In this document: positions 25,201 through 38,200 of the stretch, in pieces
Position numbering within the stretch: position 1 is the first letter of the stretch
How the letters are laid out: each line of letters begins with the position of its first letter
Source: Rodentolepis nana
Lineage: Eukaryota > Platyhelminthes > Cestoda > Cyclophyllidea > Hymenolepididae
NCBI GenBank assembly: GCA_900617975.1
Contig: UZAE01000025.1
Span: 1-55,040, forward strand
Direction of reading: 5' to 3'
Length of the DNA stretch: 55,040 bases
Made by a program: the position numbers and the translations under genes
Notes under the pieces: generated by a model
What the model was told of the DNA's origin: nothing
Databases searched by the model: none
What the model saw: only the letters and a program-made list of their open reading frames with translations

Positions 25201-28200
25201 CGTCATGACTAGGCCACATCGTATTATATTGACCCAAGTATAACTGCCATTAGGGGGAGGGGGGGGAGTCAATTGTACTCAACTCTCGAAGGAAGTAATT
25301 ATTTTGCCCACGCTCAAAGCCATGATGCCATGACGTGCCAAAGAATGACTGGTCAATGCAAATGCAAATGCATGATAGTCAAGTCGACATCAGCTCCGGT
25401 GCGCCTCCAATCATGAGCGCCTTTACTTTAAAATAGAGAAATATTAACTAAGCATTGAGCATTACTTTTTGCAAGTACTCTCAGGGAAAGATAAGCAAAC
25501 AAGAAAATCAACTTTTTATTTGCCGAGGCGGGAAAATGGCCACTTGGTAATGTATATTTTTTTTTATCAGGAACCTGTTAGAATGTCAAATCTGTTGACT
25601 TGTTAAATTTCATTCACCCCTACAAATTACAGGCTGTTTCCCTTTGTAAAATGAGCGTCAAACTTGGTGCTTGTTAAAACTCAAATTGTCCTTCCTTAGT
25701 TTCTTGTATAAAACACAAAAATTTGCTAGTTTCCTACTCTACTCGGGACTAAAGCATGCCCATGCGATTATGAGAATACCGCAAGAAAGAGTTACAGAGG
25801 GTGTGCAGAGGGATGGCTGATGCAACCCATTTTACTCGACATTCGGACGTTACTTTGATATTGCTTCCAATGCCTTGTGGTTAACGGCGCTAGTCCTAAT
25901 ATGCTGACTAGATTCTAGCCACCGTATACTTTTATCAACATCATCACTATTTCTCCTGTGATTAGTCTCCACAGCTTGATAATGTGGCATTTACCTTGCA
26001 GAAATTTTCAAATTGATTGATTGGTCTCAAGCAAGAATTCCTGCGTGTCTTGCTTATTTTCTTAATTTATCTTTAAATAAGATTGCCTTTTACCTTTCGG
26101 ATGACACATCAGTAAGTTTATCAATTTGGTGAGCACTGCTCAGACGTTATACATCCACTAGAATCATACTACCTCCCCCCCCTCCACCCCTCTGCAATGG
26201 TAATATTTTTTAATATCATATTTTGGACACCCTTATTCATCCCTATTCAACTCAAGACGCCCACATTTTGACAACCATTAACTGATGTTGATTGCCACAA
26301 TTGAGACCCTTTCCCTTCCCCTTTATGTCCATCCCTCATAGAGGGACTAATAGTTCTCCCCCTACCTCTCTTGGGGAAAAATTTGTAGGTTGACTAAAAT
26401 GGTGGTGTCTGTTTTCTCTCCCCCCCCCCCATTATTCTTCCAGAAGAATTTTCCTCATCGCTTAGGTGAAACCGATAGGCAGATCCTTTTGTTTTGAAAA
26501 ATAGGCCGCTTTCTACTGTTTATCCCAAGAATCAGACAAAACAGAAACCATTCAAACCGGTAAAAAAAGTATTGTTATGCAAGTGCTAATAGTCATTTTC
26601 TGATTGATGATGTATTTGAATGTAGAATTTTCACGTTTTAGAAACGCTCTCTGAAAATCCATTCATGATAATAATCGAAATAAATTCTTTTAAACTTAGG
26701 TATTATCAGGCTTATAACTTAACCCACTTCAAGGCTCGAGCTATTGAATTTTTCACCAACTAAAATGTGTCACTGCGGGTTCAGTAATGTCACTAACGCC
26801 ACAATGTCCCATTTCCCCTTCAAATAATGCAAGAGGACATTTCCTTCCTAAGGCGTCGCCACTTTAAGATTTGGCGATTGAAGTTGCTTCAAATTAGTCC
26901 TTTGACGTTATTTAATGAATGCACTTTTAACTTGGGGGGGGGGGGTTGGGAAGAGAGGGGAGTTTATTCCCATTTGATCTCCTACGCTAGAAATTAACGC
27001 ATTTAAAGGAACAAGGCTCCATCAGATTTCTCATTCTTTAGTATTCTTAAATTTTTGATTTAATAAACGGTGCAAAATATTCATCAATTATGAATAAAGA
27101 AACCAATGCACATTTCTCAACTCAGTTGTCATTCCGGACTTTAACAGAAAAGAAGATGCTAAACTGTCATAAGTCACACGATTTTCCCATGCCAATGAGT
27201 ACTCTGTAAACATGCGATATTTTGGCTATTCTATTGATTTAATCTATTATATAAAATCGATTAGAACGGAAAGACATTCTTCTTGTACTAAGGCATTCAC
27301 TAAGTGAATAGGAAAGTGAAATCCGCCGATATCGATCTCTCGGCAGACTTTCTCCAGTCTCTTTATCCCAAATGCCCACTTGGTATGAGACATTTGGGAA
27401 AATTTAGTTTAGCTTAAGCGAAATATTGAACTATTCGATGAAAATTTCAATAGACGTACCTTTTATTATGTTTACATTTTATCACACGTGTCTCTTTTTG
27501 TTGTATTTTTCCCTTCTCAACCAACTTTTTTTGAAATTTTCATGCGTCCTTAGTCCCACTGGACAAAGGAGTCAAGCAGTTGGCAGTTCGACTTAGAGGA
27601 GTAACATATGCACACACACATTTCGTGGTGGTTATTGTTCACACATACGAGGAGAGAAAATGGCGGAAAAGACTTGTTATTTTGGGTGCTATTCCTTGTT
27701 AGTTGTCATTGAGGGAAGAAAAGCAGTCTGCGACAATTTCTCTTGTCACCTTCTTGCCCCCCCCCCCCCCCCCCCTCCACTTCGCACGCACACGAAGTGT
27801 CCCTGTGGCCAAGCAATTCGAGCCAAATAAGGTTAAGAGACCTCATTTTTAGGTAGCGATTAGAGAATTATTTTTTTTCAAACTTAGCTATTGTTCATAA
27901 TTCAGACCAGACTGTGGTACGTTTTCTGAATTATTAATCAACCTGTATATTTCTCATGCACCCGTTCTCATCATAATTGTAAATTTCTTCTCAAATCCAT
28001 GGACCTGATATATTTGAATGGAAATAGCTTTCTGAGAAGGTATGGCCAAAATACTGTTGACTTTTCAACCAAAAATAGTTAAAATTATTAGTTCATAACG
28101 TTTATCGTAGTAATACTACCCTCTGTAATACATTTAATAGCAAGTTTTAATTATATGATAGTACCGCAATGACAGAATGGTCCACCAAGCGATAAAATTG

Positions 28201-29160
28201 GAGTTCAAATGGCGTATAAAATAGAGTTGCTAAGTCCATAGTCCTTGAGTATTTTAGTTCCGTTTTCTCAATTATTCTAAAAGTTAATTCCCCTGATTGA
28301 TGTATGTTGAATCATTTATGATCGAAAGCGGAAGTTTTAATACATAGGCCGAGAGAGTGATATCTTTCAGGTGGCATTTTCTTAGGCCTTGAGACGTTGA
28401 ATGTTTGCTTTCGGTGACAAAAATTCCAGCTTTTCGGATTTCTTATTGCGTATCCCACATACGTCTTCTTTTCTTCTAGAGCACAAATAAGTTTTCCACG
28501 TTCAGAAATACATTCTTTAACTCCCCCGTGGTTTTAGGTTCAGTTATTGGTAGAATTTAATCAAGTTTATGCTCTTGATGAATTAGTCAATGGATTGAGA
28601 TTATTATTATTATTATTGCCTTAACGGTGGAGTGACATGTACAAGAAAGAGGACTGCGCGAGTGCTGCATAGGTGCCTCTTTTCAAAAGTGGAAAAGTCA
28701 TAGGCGATAAATTGAACTGTATCTCTGAAAGTATTTCATGAAAAAATCACTTTCCATCACCTCTTCGTCCGCCTCCCCCCAGGCTGGCAGTTATTCAAAT
28801 ATTGAATACACGCTACTGTCATGTCAAACTTAATGAAAGCTCCAACTTTTGTCGCTTTATTTAGTGCCAAAATTATCATCAAAATGATTCATGCTGATAG
28901 TGGGTGAAATGATGGTAACAATTCTTTCCATTTCTGTCATTTCTTGCCTTTAGACAGATTTTGCAATTATTCATCGTTCTAGTTTAGACGATTTGCTAAC
29001 TTATTTTCAATTTAAATTAGGTCAACTTTTAGAGGCGTTGAAGAGAAGTAGGAAGAGGAGAAAGAGACTTGTTTTCGTTGTGACTGTGAACTGGCGACGC
29101 AGAAGTCCTTTTTTAACCAACTTTAATGTTTTCAGGCAGTAGAAATTGCAGACATTTGAA

Positions 29161-29204
<44 letters not shown>

Positions 29205-32200
29205 TGGTTAAGTTGATTTCTCAACTGGCGATTTAACTGAATACTCACTGTATCTTTTATAGAGCGAGGCAAATCGGAATTTTGAGGTTTGAACGTGTGC
29301 TGAAGATCCATAACCGACCTGCTCCGATTTCTGACTCGTTCACTCACCTGCCCACATCTCTTCCCCACATGAATGTTCCCGACTCTGATGACCCTGAGAC
29401 TGAGGACGCAGAAGAACCAGATGTCATTAAAGTCCGAGTAACTGGAGTTGATTGGCTGAAAGGTACTGCAAATTCGAGCCGGATTCCAGAATTTACTGAG
29501 CGGCTTGTTCGTCTTCCAATTCCTGAAACACTTCCAGATCCGAATAGCATGCATATATTCGTACAATTTCAGGTAAGCCTTACTCAAACCTGAATTTCTG
29601 TTCAGGTACCTATAATAAAACAATTTCAAGAATCATCTGTTCATTTCAGTAGTCTTTTATTATCAGTTTTAAAATACGTTTAAATTCCAATAACCACCGT
29701 CATGGTTAACTGAAGGATGGTTTACTATTTCCTCTTTGGTTTCTGCAACTTCAAGCGTTTCAAAGTTCTGACTTTATGTCTGACTCTTAAGACTAAGAGT
29801 GATTGTCCATGTCTGTAGTGTCAAAGCTTATTGGTTAATAAACTGAACTGGGTGGTTAGTTAGCTTCGCTTGTTACTTCAATCTGAACTTGGAAAGACCT
29901 ACAAGATGTCACATATTTCACAACATTTCTTTACTCTGTCAACAAACTTACTGCTAAAACGCGAAATTTGTTCAAATTGTTGTTCTTATGAATTAGCACA
30001 CCGATTAATATGTACATTACACAAGTTAAACGAGATCTTAACTGGTGTAGCATGGTCAGTCTAAAATTGTGCGCTAAAATGTCGTTCTCGCTTTGCTGCG
30101 CCTCTTCTTTCCTCGAAACGTGTTCCCGTCTACCCGGGGGGGGGGGAGAAGGGGGCGTGTCTGGCTGCCGTTTTGCTTCTTTTCGCTTTGTGATTCATTA
30201 GCCAAATTATCTGCCAGTTCTAAATTTCAATCGTCTTCTTTCCCAACCTCCGTATTTCACTTATTCCTTTTCTGTGCATCAGACGGAAGATTTGTTCAAC
30301 TTTTGGTCGGAAAGAGAGAAGGCCAATGTTAAAAAGTGTTTCGTGTAGGTTAGCGCATGTTTGTCGGCTTGATGTCCTTTTTTAATTTACTGTCATTTAT
30401 TTTTTTCTGGTTTTGAGGAAATAGAATATACACTGCCGCAAATTTTCAAGTTTTGATTGAATTAGTTAGCAAAATGAAATATCAAAAGTGTAAAACTTTG
30501 CATCAACCTCATTTAAGTTCTAACATTAACCAAATGCAAATTTGTATTATTGGTAAAATCTATGGCAATTGTGGAGTAAATATTTGCAAGCTTTTATCAT
30601 AGGCATAGCAAACAAGTTTAACAAAGAAGGAAAGAAGATCAAATAAGGGGGGGGGGGGGTTAAAGTACTTCAAATACTCTAAAATCGAACAATTAATTGT
30701 GTCACTGTGATATTTTATGTTTCCTCTTGCAGACATGGAGGAAATTTAAACATTTAAAGTTACCCATCTTATTTTATTAATAATTACAGCACGATCAGTT
30801 TTCTTTTTTGCTGACTCCATTTGTTGTTTACAGAGTTTTACTTGCTAATTTATTCTTGCAATACCTTCACTCGTGACCTTTTCACCAGTGGCCCAGCGGC
30901 TAACATGGGCATCACGGATATGAGTTTCATTTGTTGGAATGAATGACAAACTGCGCCTTTCGAAGGAGAGGTGATCAAATATGAGTTCCTCTTCAGTACA
31001 GTTTCGAGACACTTTTGTTCTATCAATTATCAATTCCTTATAGGCCAGTATATACAGAAACCATTAACTTTATTCTACTCGGATAGGATCAGATTTTATT
31101 GTAACAGCACTTCCAGTCTCATCAGTTTTCTTGGCAGGAAGTAGAAGAGTTAGATCACATCTGTCATACCATTTGTGCCCTCCCGTGAATGGCCTACAAA
31201 GGTGAAAATGTTTAACGAAGTAGCGCAAAAACCACAGAGACTGGAAATATTTCAACAATAAAAATTTCACTTTCACGTCTTCTTCTTCTTCGTATTCATT
31301 AATCAATTAATTAGTTTCATTGTGCCCTACCTGACAGCAAAATTGCATATCCTCCTAATGATACTTTCGACCACAAGGAGCACGAAATGCTGTTTTTTCC
31401 GCTGTATTTTCAAGCACTCGCTTATGAGAGTAATAGAGTAATAGTCTCTAATAAATTATTTCTTCGCTGGTATTGCGCTATTATCTTTTCTGCATAACAA
31501 ATTGGCCAACAGACATTTACGGATAAATTATAGATCCACTTGATATACAGATTGATCGAGAAGTTAAGTCGTTTTTTAAATCAAATGATTTATTTTATTC
31601 AGCTTATAGGGAAATTGTGCATCCTGGATACGAATTGAACTAAGGTTCCATGTCATTCAATGTGGCTTCTGAAGTAAAACTGGGAAGTGACTGGAATTCT
31701 ACATAGTTTTAATCGCGGTCAGAACCTTACAGTCTTTGAAAATTTCGATCTTAGCTTTCCAAAAAATTGAGAAAAGAGGCACGTAGATTTTCGACTCTAA
31801 GATAGAAAATTTGACCACATATTCACATATTTCTGTCTGAGAAAGAAAGCATACGACCAGAAAGCTGAGGTTGGATTCTGGCGAAGCTCATAGTTTGGAA
31901 AGATTTATATTCTTCTAATTGTCAAGATTGAAGTATCATTCTATTTTGGAAAAATTTTAAGTAGCAAAACGCACTTTATTTACTTTGTGATTTCCTAAAC
32001 CACTTGGAACTCTATCAGAAAGTATTAAATTTCTGTTATGCAGTTTTACACGGCCTTGGTATTAAACTGAGTGTGTAGCCTACTTATACTAACCTCTTGC
32101 TAAATGCATAATAAAAATTAAATTGCGAGCTTCACAGTGGCCTTTTCTAAAATATCGAAATGTCCAAAATTCTAAATGGACATTTGCCTTTCGATCGACC

Positions 32201-35200
32201 AATCAGAATTTTCCTTTAATTAACTCTTCTTAGACACCATGTTCTTGATATTGCTCCATTTCCAACTCTTAATCCGTTTCTTATTTATTTATTTATTTAA
32301 AAGGGCAGGCTTTATGATATTTATCATTAGCTCTTAAGGTCAACTGCCAGTTTAGAGACTTTTTACCGTACGAAGATACGTTGTCCAGGGTGCACCACGT
32401 GGAGGGTACGTTGTCCAGGGTGCACCACGTGGAGGTAAGTCTATCGTATTCTTAAGAATAATTGTTTAGAAAACCAGCAAGGGTTGAGCACCCCCCGTTT
32501 CTTATTCACAACAAATTCAGGCTGAAACGTGGGGAAAATTGAAATAAGTGCACAAAGCTCAATTCAGTTCAACTTCTATTTCCCTATGAACTTTGTAATA
32601 CGATGGAAAAAGAGATTTGTCACGCATTTCATTGGTTTAAACAGATATAGCTATGATCTGCGTTCTTTAATTTTACCCATGCGCAATGAAAATGCGTCAT
32701 TTTATTGTGAAATTCAAGTCGAAAACTTTCTCTCAAAGCACGCACACACATATCCATACTTTTGATGGCGGCCAACTTTTTGTTCCTCCAGACAGTTTTT
32801 GACGCCTGCAGCGAAGCCTCTCTTTTATCTTCGACTTCTAGCCCATCAACGCTTGACTTTTATACCTTTTTTCTCATCCATATTAGAGTCGGCGGTGATT
32901 GGGAAGAGAGGGGAACAAACCACAAAGCCACTTTGAGCCAAACCTCAATGAGTTTGCCGTGGGTTGTACTTTTTGGTAATAGTCTGAATCACTTAAATTA
33001 TTTCCACGTGTACAGATGAGAATTTAAAAATAAGCCTCTGAGCTGAATTTTAATTTTTGAAACTTAAACTTAGTCTATACTATTTCAACAAAAAAACAAT
33101 AAATTTTACAATTTGCGAGTACGAACGAGCATGTAAACATCGAAAATTGTGAGATATATTGCAATACAAATAAAAGTTGGAAAGGTTACATTGAATCATG
33201 CAGGGAACCTCATATTACTGAATTCCGATTTCAGCAAGCTAATTACGTTTTACCCAAAAAGTTGAGTTCACTTCTTGAAAAGACTTGATATTTCGAAGTT
33301 TAGATGGCACGACAAGGACCTTAGATTAAAAAATCAATCGATAATTCCCCTCTTGGTTTGTTATATTCATGAGTCTCGGAGATAAATGATCAATTAATTG
33401 TTTACTCTTTGAGTGGCGTGTCAAATGAGTAATTATCCATGCGCTTTTCCATTAGGCTAAGAGGTTAATGACAGGACTGTAAGTTGCCATAGTGAACGGT
33501 GCTATGCTACACTTCATTACTAAAATCTGAGATTTAATGCTATACTGCGGAACTTGCTGGTTCAGAACTGGCCAACTTCACACATCGTTTTTCATCTTAT
33601 TCTCATCCTTTAGGAAACGAGAAATTCCCATTTTCAATGACCTTTCAGGTTTGCACTTGCAAACTCAAACTTGTTTACTTCATCTTCGACTAAAATATTT
33701 TGTAAATTAATAAGGGAAAATGTATCATTTTGGACAGCTTAAAAGGAAATGTGGTTTCCTTTTACTCATTACCTTCGAACATGACAAAACATGAACAGTG
33801 TGTTCAAGACCTTTACGATAATGGTATTGACCCTTTGTGAGTAAATTAACGACACGATGAGTAAGAATTCGGATTTTTATTAAATGTATTCAATGCTAAA
33901 ATAAATTGCAATAAAATTTTCGAGAATTGCAGAGAGAATATCTTCTCGCCTAATATTTCATAATTATAATTCAGGAAGATTAATGGACCACAAGTGGAGA
34001 CTGGGGTAAAGTACATCTAACCCATTAGCGCTGAATCACCAGATTAACTCATTTTTGTAATAGAATTGTGCTGGTTTAATTTTTAACGTTTCCACTAGAC
34101 CCGCTATGAATGAACTCCATCTTATTTCCCGCACATTAGGTGATGAAATGGGCCGTGTGAATAATTGCGTTGGATTCCATTTTAGTAATTTAAGAGATAA
34201 TGGGGAATGGGGTGTGCGATAGACTTACCTCCACTTGGTGCAACCTGGGCAACGTATACTCATGCGGCAAAAAAGTCTATAAACCGGCAGTTGATTTCTG
34301 ACTTCAAGCTATCATGACCCCACTGTATGTCATATTCGACCGCTTAACAGTACTCACCTCACCTTTCATCTACTTTTGTGTCTGTCTCATTTACATCTTC
34401 GAAACACTATTCTCCCCCCCCCCCCCCCGCCTCTCGACTTTTTTCGATTTGATGTTCCTCTCCCTCTGTGAAGCCTGAAGTCAACTAAAAGGCTAATGGT
34501 AACTATCATAAAGCCTGCCATTTGATATAAATAAATAGATAATGGGAATCCGTTGAGAAGATAATCAGGCGCAATTCATAGCGTCAAAACAGTTTTCACT
34601 ATGAAGGGGGTAGGGAAAGAACTTGAGGACTTTTCTTACACCACCACCACTTTCGATTCCCGCCCATTAAATCGTAAATCTCAAGCGAATTTTTGCAGAA
34701 CACAAAATGCTAGGTTGCTAATCGTAAGTGGCGGTTCGCAGGCGGCCAATTTGTTATGCATTTTACTGAGGCGTGGTGGGAATTAAACATTTGGCCGGGA
34801 TAAAAATGCTCAAAACACGTTAGTAGAGTCCCCTAACCTACCCGTTTTTTTCGCCCAGTAATTACTCAGCCAAGACTCAGTTAAGTCACTCATATCTCAA
34901 TCAACTTTTTGTCTAAGAAAAAATAAGCCCCTACACAGCGGCAAGGGCATAGTGACTACTGTTGGGAGTTGTCGCCTTTTCCCTATTGGTCCGATAAACT
35001 AATGATTCATATAGTCGTTTAAGTGGAAATGGGTTAGTTTTACGTGCTCTGGAACAATTGGCTTACGACATTACCTCCTGCCGACTTTTAAGTATTTTAA
35101 AAGGCGAAAAATTCCATTAATATCCTTGCACTTCAGCTAAACCTTGATAAATTTTAACGACCTACTTATTTTCAAGTCCATTAAGTCAAAGGCGTAATGA

Positions 35201-38200
35201 ATTTCAGTTTTTATTTTTGTCAGATTTGGACATAAAAGTGGCATTTGAAACATTTATCAAAGGTCTTATAGCTGTTATTTTTCGTCGATTTTAACTCGGT
35301 TTAAGGGATCTTAAGTGTGTTTGAACTTGGCTTTTTTTGAGAACAGTTTTTTTCTGGTGGCATTTGCTGCCTTTACTTGGCCACGGACCATTTCTCGAGG
35401 AACAGCTGCCCGAAGCAAAAGCTTCTCCATTTTAAATTGATTTTGTAACCGACTTTGCCAGGCTCTCGAAGCCTTGAATTTCATGGTCAAATAACTGACC
35501 ATATTAGATTGAGATACTACGCTGTTTTTTTAAACTTACCTTCATATCTCTAGATAACTCTTAATGGTAAGATCTATAAGTTAGGCGCAAAAGAAATAGC
35601 GGATCGTAGTAAAGTACAATATCAATCCAACTGTCTTGAAAGCCATCTAAATGACAGTATAAGAGCGTTGGGTTACGTCAGTGCGGCTTCAGAATCTTTG
35701 TTAAAGGCGCTAGAACACAATTGGCTTGAGAAGTTCAAAGTCATGGAATTGTAGATATGAGGTTATAGTTTTGGCATATAGTTGCTGCGCTTATCTGGAA
35801 TTTCAGAAGTCAACTTCTTAATTAAGTGTTATTGAACTGGAGTTTCTTGTGCAAAGATATTCCATGTTGTCCGTTTTTCAGTCGAGACGGGTATTGAAAA
35901 CGCTTCTTATGATGAGTAAAAGAATAGAGTAAGAGGGACGGTTTTTCATTAAATTTAAAACTCGTCCAATTTCCTAAGTTATTGTCACTTGAGGTTTCTC
36001 ATCCCTGATATGTAAAGCCTGCAGGATGAACAAATTTCGAAACATGGACTACCACCCATTAGCAAATATTACATAGCGCGTTTACAAAATCGAATGAAAT
36101 AGGACTCTTTGATGCCTTGGCAAAAAGTTGGGCAACATCAAGATGTCCTGGGTACTTCTCGTCTTTATTTCTCTCTCCCTCTCCCTCCCTCCCTCTTACC
36201 TCTCATTTCCATAAGTCGTTCGAAAGCGGTACGGAGTAAAGAAGAAAGGACTATTGTAGCGCTTGCACTTCCTCGTGCCATTATTCATTTTTTCAGTGGA
36301 ATTATTCTTCTGAGTGTTGACAAGCAGAAAGAATTAGTGGTCTCTGTCTGGGGAGATGACTGTACATAGCGTATTTGGGCGGCAAGAAGCGAATCAAGTG
36401 AGTAAAATGTGGTACTACTTTTCGCCCTACATCCACCCATGCCCTCTGCTTAGCTTTTTCCACGTCAGGAAGGCTTTAGGGAAAAAGTATTGTTCGTGTG
36501 TCTGTAACTGGAACACTCGACAGGAGTGTTTTTTGTAAGTTCGAAGCCCGAGGCATTTTGTTGCTTGAGCGCAGCTTGTCCAGGAGCAAATAAAAGACTC
36601 ACCTCCGAGTTTAACTCCAGTCACAGCCCGAAGATAGATATTCGCCTTTCGATAACTTCTGGATCGGAATATGGAGCTAATACATTTTCATTTATTTCAA
36701 GTTTTAAGGTCTGAATGATTTCCGCGGTTCTGTGATTCAGCCTTTTTATTCGTGGTCGTTTAAGCCCCACTCATATTGGTCATATAAGGAAAGCACTGCA
36801 TTTCCCGTCTGGGAAATTGTTGGGTTGTCTGGTTTTATTTATTCTGCTCAATAAAGGAATGGTTCTTAAAAAATGATTTGTGAAGGATCAAACTATGACC
36901 GACTCTGGTCTTTTTGATCTAGACGGTGTAAGGTGGAGGTCGTTAGTACATTTTTTCATTACAAGTGGATATATAGCGTTTTTCGCGAAAGGTAGCTTCT
37001 CATTATCAAATATTTGATTAAACAGTTTGTTCACTTTTAACGTGGGAAGAAGGCTTCGCTCTTAATTATCACAATTGCTCCATTGATTTGAGCATTTTTT
37101 TCTAGCACCAAAACTACCATTTTTAAACGGGATACCGATCGAAAAACGGAATCCAGGAGCTTCACGTGCTTTTAATTTACTTAAAAGGGGAAGATAACAT
37201 GTTTAACAAAGTTTTTTTTCAAAAATAGATTTTGCACAATTGTCTTTTTGCGACGACTTTTTCTACCCAGTTATGCATTCTGCCTTTCTTTCTTCGCCTA
37301 CTTTTAACCAATGTGAAATTTTGCAAACGGGAGAAAGTTTTGTAAGAAGGGGGACAACTTCCATCCCTCCACTTCCTAATATCACAATTAGAAACTCCTT
37401 GAGAGGTATCCCCATTCTTCTTTTCGCCTCCAAAGGTAAACACTTTATCCTCTCTCCACCGTACATGATTCACTGCCAAAATTGCAAACTGTTTAATGGA
37501 CTAGGCTTAAACAGAAGTGGAAATGGTGAAGATGGGGCTTTCCTCCGCGTGCTGTGAACGGCGCCAGAAAAGTAGTAACTTCCATGAAAATAAATCAGAT
37601 GGATTCGCAATTTTGTTTATACAACTCCGCTTTCATGACTGACCTGAATACTACACTACTCTCATTTTGAAACAGAGGCATACTGCCCGGGGTGCCTCCC
37701 TACATGAAATACAATCTCTCCTGCGGTTGTTTAAGAGGGTTCAATGGGTTCCCCTGTTATTTTAAGGAGACCTCATTTTAAAACCTTTGTTAAATTTGAA
37801 AGAGAATCAGATAGAGGGTTATAAATATCGTTTTTGAAAGAAAAATAATTTTCGGGAGAAGTTTGCATTCTTTTTAAAAAATGGCGACAAAATTGACACA
37901 ATGGTTTTTCTACTTGAGATTCAGTGCAGGTCTCCTTTCATTCACCATTCAGATTCTGAGAGATTATGTCATGGAATGACTGCTAAAAGATCAATTCACA
38001 CAACTATGTGAGGTAGTAAAAGTGGCTTGTTCTGAAAAGTTTAAGGTTAAGAGACGGGAAATGAAGTCAATATTTGCCAAAAACGAGGGTAAATTCCCAG
38101 TAGATAATATTGTGGTTATCATTGTTCGAAGATCCACCTAACATTCATAGTAGCCTGATCTCTTAATTATGGTACATAATTATATTAGGAATCGCTCTCC

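Larger units (their letters stand above)
19751..29262 (+). other. TMEM132 intron 3 (9.5 kb)
   Basis: Mostly featureless AT-rich intron. It holds a G-rich block (20703-20868), several homopolymer G or C tracts (for example 19 C at 27757-27775), an ATT microsatellite near 28598-28618 and a TA microsatellite at 29164-29201. No supportable gene was found; the ORFs at 19813, 21869 and 24293 show no motif. Confidence 0.55.

Noticed and set aside
31340..31420. Methyl-CpG-binding-domain-like text (AFRAPCGRKYH) in another minus frame of the nested candidate
   Set aside because: A TAG stop follows at once and the frame does not join the next exon in phase.
37240..37557. 105-residue ORF in TMEM132 intron 4
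   Set aside because: No domain and no splice sites that fit TMEM132 phase; the opposite strand is equally open.
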